DNA from: Rotaria sordida
Lineage: Eukaryota > Rotifera > Eurotatoria > Philodinida > Philodinidae
NCBI GenBank assembly: GCA_905250125.1
Contig: CAJNOL010000723.1
Location: 44,206 to 108,205 of the forward strand
Reading direction: 5' to 3'
DNA length: 64,000 nt
Shown: one piece after another, positions 54,781 through 64,000 of the stretch
Layout of the letters: every line of letters starts with the position of its first letter
Position numbering within the stretch: position 1 is the first letter of the stretch
Program-made: the position numbers and the translations under genes
Notes under the pieces: generated by a model
The model's database searches: none
The model's input: only the letters and a program-made list of their open reading frames with translations
What the model was told of the DNA's origin: nothing

Positions 54781-55813
54781 GCGAACTATGATCACTCACT
54801 AGTCAGCAACACGTCAGTATTAAAAGTAATCTTTTTTGAAGGGTGCGAGTATTAGTCTTCTATTCTGACACACTCACTCATATTCACTTACACTCTTCTC
54901 ACATACTTGTCATGACATTCGAAGGCTACACAATTTTTAACTAAAGCAGTTACGTTCGTCATCAGCTATTTGATTTTGGAAGAAATCTCAGCTTTGCCCG
55001 ATGAAATCTAAAAATAAACTATGCAACATAGTCGATATCTACAAAGGAACTTGTTTGTATATCTACTGAGTTTTCTAGGAAATTCTGATAGTTTTGATCC
55101 TTTTTTTAAACAAGAACGCTAACTGATTTAGTTTGATTGCACAAGAAAAGAATAGTCTTGTTGATCACACTTTTGTCATAGTATATCTTCCAGTAACTTT
55201 GATGAACATCATATCCATCAATGATAGTAACTACCACAAACTGAAGAAATAGCTTACCACCACCCTCGATGCTGATGTCTATTGAGTTACTGTCTATCTT
55301 CAGTATGTCACTACTTAATATACAACACACATTTATATAGACGAGAGCGAGAAACAGAAAACAAAGATTACTGTGAGGTAATATCCATGTCGGTACACTA
55401 TCATAGTTAATCAAAATAACTGTCATTAATATTAGACAATCTATACCAATGTCTGGCAAGTATTGTGATAGATGTCGCTTTACTTTTCTGAAAAATATCT
55501 TTTATTAATGATCATAATTATTTTGTCTTTATTTTAATTGAAAAATAATTGAACATTAAGTTAGAATAAAAATAAAATATCAAATTATCGCCATCTATCA
55601 AAAAGATATTTATTTAATTTTCCTAATTTAACCATAACTTCCTGGATCGATTGAGATTTATTTCTAATCAAACTATTCCTTCCAAAAAAAAAAAAACTCA
55701 ATATTTTTTTATTAAACTGATTCAATATTTTTTGTTTTTCGTTAATATCAAATATTCAATTTCATTAATCTAATACAAAATTAATTTATCTTATTTTTAA
55801 ATCCATAATTACC
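54781..55813. other. Intergenic region, 1.0 kb
   Basis: Follows the broken ADP-ribosyltransferase gene. It contains a GT-rich hairpin-like block at about 54838-54905 and a minus-strand open frame of 117 codons (55106-55459) with hydrophobic stretches but no recognised family. The end is the upstream region of the zinc transporter gene. Confidence 0.45.
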
Positions 55814-57811
55814 ATGTCGGAATCGTTTATCTTAAGTATGTTCAGTTTAGCTATGTTTCTTGGCTCATATTTATCTGGTCTTATTCCACTTGCATTCAAT
55901 CTTTCTGAAGTAAGTTATTAATTTTATTTATCAATTAATAAAAAGAAAAGGAAAAACAAATCTTTTAGACAAAAATGCGTTATGTTACTGTACTTGGTGC
56001 TGGTCTATTAGTTGGTACAGCATTAGCTGTTATTATACCAGAAGGTGTTCATGCACTTTATATGAGTGAATTAGAAACAAATCAAATGCAAACTCAACAT
56101 GAATTTCATTCTGATCATAAAATAGTTCGTCGACATTTAAATCAAATTGATCATGGTATTAAAGTCCCTATTGCAAGTGATGTTAAAGTCGATAATGATA
56201 TAAAAGGTGATGCCTTACCACCAGCTCATCAACATACAGCTGATCGACCAAGAGAACTAGGTTCAGAAGTTGGACATAAACATTCGGATACAACACATTC
56301 AGCTATTGGTATACGTTTATATATATTATATGAATATAAGAATTCATTAAATTTTATTTAGGTGTTACACTTATACTTGGTTTTGTATTTATGCTTATTA
56401 TTGATAATTGTGGTTCAAGAATTATTCGACATCATGGAACTCAAAGTATTTTTTAACTAATTATTAAAAAAAAAAACAAAGTTTTGTTTTCTTTAAATCT
56501 ATTTTGATTAGTTCTGGATTCATCGGGTGCAGTTATTATATCTAAACCAAAAGCAACCTGGACAGCAACATTAGGTCTTGTGGTACATGCAGCTGCTGAT
56601 GGTATTGCATTAGGTAATAGAAAAAAGAAAAACAAAGTATAACCTTTTCTTTTGAAGAGAAAACTAAAAATGTCTTTCGTTTGGTTTTTTTCATACATAG
56701 TAGTCATGTATGAATATTTAATTTACAATCATTCAGCAGTAATAATTAAAAATTTGCGATAATTCTTAGTATAGATATTCTATTTTATCCTACTTTTATT
56801 GTATTAGCAATAGGATTTAAAAGAAAAAAATAATCAACTGAAAAATTTTGAGAAAAAGATTTTTGTTTAACATTAAGTTATAAGAGTACTTAAGTGACTT
56901 ACTCAATCGTATTTACTTCTCAATAGATTTAAGTAATACAAGTAAAAAGAAAAAAAAACAGCTTGTCCAAAAAATAGATTTATACCATTAACTGCATTTG
57001 TTACACAGGTATATAGAAAATGTCGAAATCGAATCACCAGATGTCCATTGATTTGAATGGCATTGTTTACAGATATATATATATAGGCAGTAAAAATATT
57101 CTTTCTTTTGCGAAATTTTTTATTATCTTGGATTGTTTATCTCTATGTTGACAAGATCCAATGTTCGAAATATTTCGATTAAGGTAAGATAGAAATAACG
57201 TATGAAGTCTGCAAACTAACGATTTTTTATTTTTGATTGATTATATTCTTAATAATAAATTTTTTCAAAAAAACAAAAGAAAATCTAATTTAGGTGCAGC
57301 ATCAGCAACAAGTCGATTTAATGTTGAATTAATTGTATTTATGGCAATTATGCTTCATAAGGTTATTATTATTATTATTTCATATTAAGTATTAAATAAA
57401 TTTTGGTTTTAGGCACCAGCTGCATTTGGTCTGGTTTCATTTTTAATGTCTGATGGTGTTGATCGTAAACGTATACGACGTCATTTATTAGTCTTTTCTT
57501 TAGCTGCTCCTCTAATGGCTATATTTACTTTTGTACTATTAAAAAGTGTATGTTTATAATTTTTCTTATTTAAGAAAATTTTCGTTTTTGTTTTTTCGTT
57601 TCTGTAGAGAATTCGTGACACCTATTCAGTTGATTCAACTGGTTTAGCTATGTTATTTAGTGCTGGTACATTTTTATTTGTTGCAACAGTACATGTTTTA
57701 CCTGAAGTACAATCTCATTATGATGATCGACAATTTCGTGCCATTGAACTTCTTATTCTTATTATTGGATGTTGTTTTCCTATTATTCTTTCAATGGGAC
57801 ATAAGCATTAG
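55814..57811 (+). CDS. SLC39A9: Zinc transporter ZIP9
   Basis: Moves zinc into the cytosol from outside or from the Golgi; the ZIP9 branch is Golgi/plasma-membrane located. Seven exons: 55814-55909, 55969-56308, 56362-56445, 56512-56613, 57294-57361, 57413-57547, 57608-57811; 1029 nt, 342 aa (human 307). Conserved parts: TM1 [42 protein letters not shown]4 [16 protein letters not shown] with HxxxD, TM5 [17 protein letters not shown] (the ZIP9-type variant of the metal motif), then [24 protein letters not shown] and the ending ILSMGHKH. The loop between TM3 and TM4 is His-rich ([11 protein letters not shown]), a likely metal-binding loop, and longer than in human. Intron 4 is 680 bp; the others are 50-66 bp. 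Confidence 0.96.
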
Positions 57812-58002
57812 AGAATATAAATAAAAAATACAAAAATTCTTTTTCTTTTTTGTTCTAAATTGTTCTTGTCAAATTATATATATATATATATATATATAAA
57901 TGTACTATGTTTGTTTTCTTTTTTTTTGTTCTCTTCTATTTAAAATCTATATAGTATTATTGTTGTCTTTTGTTTTTAGATCATTTTTCTATTTTGTTTT
58001 CA

Positions 58003-59546
58003 ATGGCTGATGATATATATGTTGTTGAAAAAATTCTTAATAAAAGAATACTTGAAAATGGTGAAATAGAATATTTTTTAAAATGGTTTGGTTATAGTGA
58101 AGATGAAGCAACATGGGAACCAGAAGAAAATGTTTTTTGTAAAGATTTAATACGATTATATGAAAAAAGTGTAAATATTAATGAGAATATAGTAAGTTAA
58201 AAATAATAACATTTTATTTATAATTAATCGTTTTGTTTTTCTAGGATGATGAATGTAAATTGATTATTTCTCAAATTCTCGGTGAAATTGAAAATCTTTT
58301 TGAAACAGGTAATTTTATAATGTAAATAGTTGAGCAATACATTAAAGATGAATCAAAAGAGAAGAAACAGCAAACTTCAAACTCTCTCTCCCGATGAGCA
58401 TGTTTTCACTTAATAGTAGTCTTACGGATTCCTGAAATATATTAACAACTATCCTCATGTAATAATAATCATTTTGATTAATCTAAATAATTTGAAATAA
58501 AAGTTATCTCTAGCGGCATTTTGAAGAAATTTGAATTCACTCTATTTCCAATCTATACAGTGAGATGAATTGCTCTATTCAAATAAAAACAAAAAAAAAA
58601 GAAAAGAAAAGTCTTTTTATTCTATGATTGCATATTTGATTTATTGCTATTTTTCAGTCTCTTCGAACAATGTAAGTATGGATGATCTATCAATCAATTA
58701 TTGTTTATCATCCACAAATATATCTACTACAACAATGGATGAATATCCAAATACTACTGATAAATCATTACTGTCCGATATTCATAGTATGAAAATCCTT
58801 CAAAACAAAAAAAAAAGAAAAGGATCTATTACTTTTGTTTTTTTTTATTTTCCAAATTTAGATGAAAAAGAAAATGGTATATCTACAAATAATGATATGG
58901 AAAATGGTATATTGAAAATAAAACTAATTGGTATAGGAAAAAAAACAATACTAAAATATTTTCTTTTTTTTTTGATATCTAGAAGAATTACAATTAAAAA
59001 ATAAGAATTTAGAAGTAAGATATTTAAAGAAGAATAGATTTTGTTATTTTTTTTTAAATAAAATTTATTTCTATTTAGTCATCATCTAATATAAAACGCC
59101 GTCGAAAACGAACAAAAACTACATCATTTACACGTAGAAAAAAATCTCGATCTGATTCTATTCATAATAAATCAACTATGGTTGATGAAAATGCTAATGA
59201 TATTCAAAGACAAGAACGAATAGAAATACCAAATCATACAATAGATTATCTTTCACTGGAACCTGAACGTATTGTTTCAATAACACGTTCACGTTTACCA
59301 ACTGAACAACTTGAATTTCTTTTAAAATGTAAAACATGTCCAACAAAATTATATTTTATTTCAAATGAAAAAGCAAAAGAACTTGTACCGGATTTATTAA
59401 TTGAATTTTATGAACGACATATTAATTGGTTTATAGATAAACCATCATCATCATCATCATCATCATTATCATCATCGAGGCAAAAAAAATCTAGACAAGA
59501 TAGTTATTCGACTAATCGAAGCAATACAAATAGAAAAAAATCTTGA
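58003..59546 (+). CDS. Heterochromatin protein 1 homolog (chromodomain + chromo shadow domain)
   Basis: Reader of methylated histone H3 Lys9. Six exons: 58003-58191, 58245-58308, 58658-58786, 58862-58930, 58983-59014, 59079-59546; 951 nt, 316 aa. The N-terminal chromodomain (IYVVEKILNKRILENGEIEY then FLKWFGYSEDEATWEPEENV) keeps the three cage aromatics (Tyr, Trp, Tyr). A long Ser/Asn/Asp-rich hinge ends in a basic block (KRRRKRTKTTSFTRRKKSRS), probably nuclear localisation and nucleic-acid binding. The chromo shadow domain follows: LEPERIVSITRS ... LEFLLKCK ... KELVPDLLIEFYERHINW. A Ser/Lys-rich tail of about 30 residues closes the protein. In the shadow domain the Trp of the usual FLMKWK is Cys. 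The end of exon 4 is uncertain (58912 or 58930, same phase). An acceptor TTTTTAG ends 23 bases before the ATG and 168 bases after the ZIP9 stop. Confidence 0.88.
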
Positions 59547-59774
59547 ATATATATAGATATCATTTTTCATTCTCTTTTTTTGTTGTTGTTGTTGTTGTTG
59601 TTATTGTTGTTATTATTGTTCATTTACTCTATTATAAAAGTGTACAAAACAAAAAAAAAACAAAAGAATTTTCTTTTTTTTGTGTATATTCAAACGAAGA
59701 AAAATGTTTGATAAAGATTGTGAAAAATAAAACAATGCAATGAATTGTTTTAAGTTATTAGATGTACTCGAAAG

Positions 59775-59840
59775 CAGGGATAGACGAGTCCGAGTTTTGA
59801 CTCGGACTCGAGTCACATTTTTTTACTGACGCGGACTCGA
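59775..59840. mobile_element. Possible left end of a hAT-like element
   Basis: CAGGGATAGACGAGTCCGAG opens a relatively GC-rich block with short internal inverted repeats (ACTCGGACTCGAGTC). CAGGG(N)TRGRC-type termini are common in hAT elements. No matching right end was found, so it may be truncated by the repeat array that follows. Confidence 0.3.
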
Positions 59841-59924
59841 CACGTAGGATATCTTAGGTCAGGATTCGAGTATATCCTGGAAATATTCGCCATAACAGTG
59901 ACTCCAAATTAGATCACATTGGCT

Positions 59925-61003
59925 CCAAGTAGAACTCGACGAGCTCTACCGACTCCAATAATTACTTTCTCCAAAGCCCCCCCCCTCCCCTCAAACCGGA
60001 GAAAAGTCCAAAATACCGCAAAAAAATGCTAAAAAACCCATATAGTTTAGAAAGATCCGTCGTGATTCGCACCTGAGTGGCTCCAACAAAAACCAAATAT
60101 ACCAATCGATAGATCTCGACAAGCTCTATCAATTCCACATCCAATTCTTTCAATTCGACTCAACCATTAATTAGGAAGCCGCCACTAACTTCTTTGATGT
60201 TCACCACTGTGGCGATTCGTCAATCAATCGAATCCAACAAAACTGACGATACCATTAGGTAGATCTTGACGAGCTCTATTCAATCCACATCTCACTCGTC
60301 AAATTCGAGCAACTCATTGTTGAGAAAATCCCTAATTACCTCTATAGCTACTATATTCATATATACACATAGGATAATTCCCGAAAAACTTTATCTCACT
60401 CCTTCATGAGTCGACTTCAACCAAACTAAGGATGGCTTCAGATAGATCTCGATGAGCTCTATCGATCCACACATCATTTTCCGCATTCGAGCAAGCCATC
60501 ACCGAGAAAATCTCTAATTAATCTTTTGTTCATACATAAGGTGGTTAGGAATTGGGAATACCGATCCAAAATTCTTCATGAGTCGGCTGCAAGAAAACTA
60601 AAGATTGCTCCAAATAAGTGTCGACGAGCTCTATTCATTCCATACCTCACTCGTCAAATTCAAGCAAATTATCACCGAGAAAATCCCTAATTAATCCTTT
60701 GTTCATACATATGATGGTTAGGACTTGGGAATACCGATCCAAAATCCTTCATAAGTCAGCTGCAATAAAACTAAAGATGGCTCCAAATAAGGGTCGACGA
60801 GCTCTATCCATTCCATACCTCACTCATCAAATTCAAGCAAACCATCACTGAGAAAATCTCTGAATAATCCTTTGTTCATACATATGGTGGTTGGGACTTG
60901 GGAATATGGATCCAAAATCCTTCATGAGTCGGCTCGAACAAAACTAAGAATGACTCCAAATAAGTGTCGACGAGCTCTATCATTTGCATACCTTAATGTT
61001 GAT
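59925..61003. repeat. Tandem array of about 173-bp units, left arm of a large palindrome
   Basis: The anchor GAGCTCTA or its close variants recur at 59941, 60121, 60271, 60454, 60626, 60799 and 60972, giving spacings of 180, 150, 183, 172, 173 and 173 bp. Each unit also shares AATCCTTTGTTCATACATA, GGGAATACCGATCCAAAAT and a TTCATGAGTCGGCTGC-like segment. The three inner units are the most alike. No protein coding is implied; the open frames at 60618-61099 are by-products of the repeats. Confidence 0.85.
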
Positions 61004-61794
61004 GGTACATCAACAGTTTTATTGCACTCGACTCTTGAATCAGTCTTCAAAGATTTTTTTGAAAATCCTATCATTATCAACATTAAGGTATGCAAATGAT
61101 AGAGCTCGTCGACACTTATTTGCAGCCATCTTTAGGTTTCTTGCAGCCGACTCATGAAAGATTTTGGATCGGTATTCCCAAGTCCTAACCATCATATGTA
61201 TGAACAAAGGATTAGCTAAGGATTTTCTCGGTGATGATTTGCTTGAATTTGGTGAGAAAGGTATGGAATGGATAGAACTCGATGAGATCTATGTGGAACC
61301 ATCCTTAGTTTTGTTGAAGCCGACTCATGAAGAATTTTGGATCGGTATTCCCAATTCCTAACCACCTTATGTATGAACAAAAGATTAATTAGGGATTTTC
61401 TCGATGATGACTTGCTCGAATGGGGAAAATGACGTGTGGATCGATAGAGCTCATCGAGATCTATCTGAAGCCATCCTTAGTTTAGTTGAAGTCGACTCAT
61501 GAAAGAGTGAGATAAAATTTTTCGGGAATTGTCCTATGTGTATATATGAATATAGTAGCTATAGAGGTAATTAGGGATTTTCTCAACAACGAGTTGCTCG
61601 AATTTGACGAGTGAGATGTGGATTGAATAGAGCTCGTCAAGATCTATCTAATGGTATCGTCAGTTTTGTTGGAGCCGATTGATTGACGAATCGCCACAGT
61701 GGTGAATATCAAAGAAGTTAGTGGCGGCTTCCTAATTAATGGTTGAGTCGAATTGAAAGAATCGGATGTGAAGTTGATAGAGCTTGTCGAGATC
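60112..61794. repeat. 1.7-kb inverted repeat built from the 173-bp satellite
   Basis: The left arm (60112-61003) is repeated in reverse orientation as the right arm (61076-61794), around a 72-bp spacer (61004-61075). At the centre TCATTTGCATACCTTAATG on the left faces CATTAAGGTATGCAAATGA on the right, an exact match. At the outer end GATCTCGACAAGCTCTATCA faces TTGATAGAGCTTGTCGAGATC. Anchors in the right arm lie at 61101, 61273, 61445, 61628 and 61777 (spacings 172, 172, 183, 149). Outward from the centre the left arm reads 173, 173, 172, 183, 150, so it is the same ladder with one additional monomer. Confidence 0.9.
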
Positions 61795-62213
61795 ATTTTT
61801 GTGTTTAAAAACACAGTCAAAATTTCTCATGTGGACAGAACTTGAAACAAGTGATCATCTTGCCGTTAGTCTTCTTATACACACAAGGAACATACCATAA
61901 TTATAAAAATGAATAAGATATAAACGTATTCAGAAATTTATCAAAAAATAATATTCATTTATTGATCATTCAAATAACGAAAGTACAATAAAGAAATTTT
62001 TTTTTTCCATCAATTACATATGTAGAGGTATGAAAAAGAAAATAATATTTAATATCTATAAGCAAGATTTTTCATAATCTTAAAAAAGTTGTCAAATTTT
62101 ATCTTGATTGAACTATTTCATTTTTTTTTTCTAAATATTGTTCATCCAATAAAAAAAAAAATGAACATACTCATCAGACGTAAACGCATAACAATGTTCG
62201 TCCATACATATAT
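61795..62213. other. Intergenic between palindrome and F-box gene
   Basis: About 420 bp of AT-rich sequence containing the upstream region of the F-box gene. Nothing else was recognised. Confidence 0.5.
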
Positions 62214-62270
62214 ATGAGCTATATATATTCAAAAAAATGCATCTATACAGGTCAGTTCAATAATAAAAGA

Positions 62271-63009
62271 ATGAACAAAAGCACATTCGAATCATTACCC
62301 AATGAAATTTTACTCATTATATTTCGTTATTTATCTTCATTTCATTTGTGTCAAGCCTTTCTTTATGTAAAAAATACTAGGATCGAACATCTTCTTACGT
62401 CCATACGTCATTCATTAGATGTTAGTTCAATGCATTATGATCAATTGTACCAATTTCTCAGCAATATTAATAATGATACTACAAAGCGTTTTACTGCTTT
62501 GATAGATACTCTTATACTCCGTGACGAACTACGAGCTTGTGTAAGGTTATTTAACTATTTGAAAAAAAATTTAAATGATAATCCACTATTCATAAACATG
62601 ATGTTACCATCAATAAAACGACTTGTTATATTGAATGCAGAAGATTATTCATATGTACTGATTAAACCATTATTAACATCTTTAGCATTTCATAACAATA
62701 CATTACAACGTTTGTATCTTGTATTTGACAGGCCTACCTATTCATACTTTTCAATACTTTCTTCGCTCATTTCTTACCGTATTTCAATTCATACAATGAT
62801 ATTAGAAGTTGAAAAAGGTATACCATAAAATATATTTATCAATAACAAAATCCAAATTCGTGACTACATTATAGTTACAATAATATCATTTGATTATATA
62901 AGATATTATCAACGAATTTTTATTAACAGATTTGAAATTATCTTTAGATTTAGATTATATGCATGAATTAATACGGTTGATAATTAGAAAACATTTTTCT
63001 AAAAGATGA
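62271..63009 (+). CDS. F-box protein, short
   Basis: Probable substrate adaptor of an SCF ubiquitin ligase. Exons 62271-62817 and 62930-63009 give 627 nt, 208 aa. The F-box lies at the N-terminus: TFESLPNEILLIIFRYLSSF followed by HLCQAFL. The remainder (TALIDTLILRDELRACVRLF, MLPSIKRLVILNAE, LQRLYLVFDRPTYSY) looks like diverged leucine-rich repeat sequence. The start at 62271 is chosen because the F-box follows within a few residues; an in-frame ATG at 62214 would add 19 residues. Many bdelloid F-box/LRR proteins are, in my recollection, several hundred residues longer, so this could be a truncated copy or use further exons I did not find. Confidence 0.65.
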
Positions 63010-63562
63010 TCAGTTAAGATGTGTTTAATATACAATGAGTCGGAAAGATATTTATCTTCAAGATGAGAAATAGAAAATAAGATGTTTATTAGAATTTAGA
63101 AGTTTTCATTTCTTGCCTTTAAATGTCAATATATTTGAATGTTCCAAATGCGAATCTAAAATCTTGTTATACAGTAACACCTATAGTAGACACTACGTTC
63201 CTAATTGAACAAAAATGTCACGATGGCCATTATTGAACATATTTGATAATGATTTTTCTTAATGAATTAGACATGCAAATTAAAAAAGAAATGATATCTG
63301 TTATGTTCGATTGTCGAGAGAGATATAAAGGCATTGTTGTTGTCGTGCCATTTTGCTGGTGCTGTATTAATTATAAGCAAAAATTAAGCCAATTAGTGAA
63401 AAATGACTGCTTTTTGGAATGATTGAAATTGTATTGTTTCATTTTTATTGTGTTTCCAAAAAGCGGCTATTTTTCAATTAAGAAGTAATCAACGAAAATG
63501 ATGCGATCACTATATAAATATATTTACTCGTACTATTGCTATATGAACAAAAAAAAAAAACT
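63010..63562. other. Intergenic, no gene recognised
   Basis: AT-rich DNA between convergent genes. Near 63360-63480 there is an imperfect inverted pair (AAAAATGACTGCTTTTTGGAA and TTCCAAAAAGCGGCTATTTTT) that may be a small hairpin element. Confidence 0.45.
63370..63480. repeat. Short inverted repeat
   Basis: AAAATGACTGCTTTTTGGAA (near 63400-63420) and TTCCAAAAAGCGGCTATTTT (near 63453-63473) are approximate reverse complements, and the flanks (TTAATTATAAGC..., AATTAAGAAG) are weakly complementary too. It may be a small fold-back element or a chance structure. Confidence 0.4.
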
Positions 63563-63660
63563 TTACCCTTCGTCACTACTATCTTTGGCATCTTTTAAAA
63601 CATCTATATATTGATGAGAGATACTTCGTAACACTTTTTGACAAGCATTAAAATCTTGAT
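63563..63660 (-). CDS. Probable last exon of a minus-strand gene, product unknown
   Basis: Read on the minus strand, an acceptor (ATTTAAG) at 63661-63667 is followed by an open exon in phase 2 encoding QDFNACQKVLRSISHQY and IDVLKDAKDSSDEG before a TAA at 63563-63565. The composition is that of ordinary coding sequence, with an acidic end. The upstream exons would lie to the right, beyond the small hAT-like element or outside the window. No family was recognised. Confidence 0.45.
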
Positions 63661-63709
63661 CTTAAATATATTTTTTTTTGCTGATTCAAGTTTTTTTATC
63701 ATTGCGTAT

Positions 63710-63874
63710 CACAGCTGGGCAAGTCAAATCAAAAAAGGCTCAAGTCGAATCAAGTCAAAGATGACTTGACTTGATCGAAAAATTTTAAGATATAACTTGC
63801 TTGACTTGCCCGAAAAAATTTTGCGAGTATGACTTGACTTGTGATGTAAAAAGCCTATGACTTGTCCAGCTGTG
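63710..63874. mobile_element. hAT-like MITE, 165 bp
   Basis: Terminal inverted repeats CACAGCTGGGCAAGTC (left) and GACTTGTCCAGCTGTG (right) differ at one position. The interior is made of repeated CAAGTC/GACTTG words. The 8-bp flanks TTGCGTAT and TCGTGTAT agree at six of eight positions, as expected for an aged 8-bp hAT target duplication. No coding capacity. Superfamily by terminal style and flank length only. Confidence 0.6.
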
Positions 63875-64000
63875 TCGTGTATATTTTTGGTTTTCCTTAG
63901 TCTTGTACACTTTTGAGCTTGTTCTTGTTCATAAAAAATCATGACAGATTCTCTTCTAATAATTCTGTTTCACAATAACTAATTCATTAAAGAGTGATCA

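Noticed and set aside
55106-55459. Minus-strand frame of 117 codons between the broken ART gene and ZIP9
   Set aside because: No recognisable motif, no splice context, and composition close to background; not called as a gene.
60618-61361. Open frames of 65-77 codons in the 173-bp array
   Set aside because: They follow the repeat unit and its inversion and show no protein family; better explained as satellite DNA.
59925-61794. CRISPR-like array
   Set aside because: The units are about 173 bp, near-continuous and inverted, with no short repeat/unique spacer pattern, in a eukaryotic genome.

Overview
The window looks like nuclear DNA of a bdelloid rotifer (Adineta or Rotaria type). It is very AT-rich. 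Genes are compact and most introns are 50-75 bp with GT...AG ends. The proteins are clearly metazoan (tryptophan 2,3-dioxygenase, ArfGAP1, FIP1, tetraspanin, PIG-N, opsin, HP1, ZIP9). There is also a broken member of the ADP-ribosyltransferase/TPR family and an F-box protein, families I associate with bdelloids. The species assignment is inference. No rRNA, tRNA, CRISPR or bacterial-type operon was seen.

Layout. 1.3-1.7 kb: last two exons of a ciliary-type protein (+). 2.5-6.3 kb: tryptophan 2,3-dioxygenase (-); its 2.1-kb fifth intron holds two fold-back elements. 7.7-10.9 kb: ArfGAP1 (-). 11.0-14.2 kb: FIP1 (-, 13 exons). 17.2-19.6 kb: tetraspanin (+). 20.0-25.1 kb: PIG-N (+). 26.6-28.1 kb: secreted protein with a DUF4139-like stretch, starting right after a 10-N assembly gap. 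30.7-32.2 kb: opsin (+), tail to tail with a four-EF-hand calmodulin-like gene (-). 35.4-36.6 kb: tensin-type SH2 protein. 40.5-41.1 kb: intronless four-TM PPxY protein. 41.4-49.6 kb: three tandem SLC46-like transporters. 53.3-54.8 kb: broken ADP-ribosyltransferase/TPR gene. 55.8-57.8 kb: ZIP9 zinc transporter, followed 191 bp later by an HP1 homolog (58.0-59.5 kb). 59.9-61.8 kb: large inverted tandem repeat. 62.2-63.0 kb: F-box protein. 63.56-63.66 kb: probable last exon of a minus-strand gene, with a small hAT-like element beside it.

Exon structures were built by hand from splice signals and reading frame. For every full gene model given with exon limits the summed coding length is a multiple of three, which supports the models. 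The genes are mostly unrelated housekeeping or sensory functions rather than a pathway. The local relations worth noting are the transporter triplication and the possible ZIP9-HP1 transcription pair.

The most unusual structures are the 173-bp inverted satellite, whose spacing ladder matches on both arms except for one extra monomer; the fold-back elements inside the dioxygenase intron, one with a 9-bp direct repeat; the opsin with Asp at the usual counterion site; and a recurring splice acceptor a few bases upstream of start codons, which would fit spliced-leader trans-splicing.
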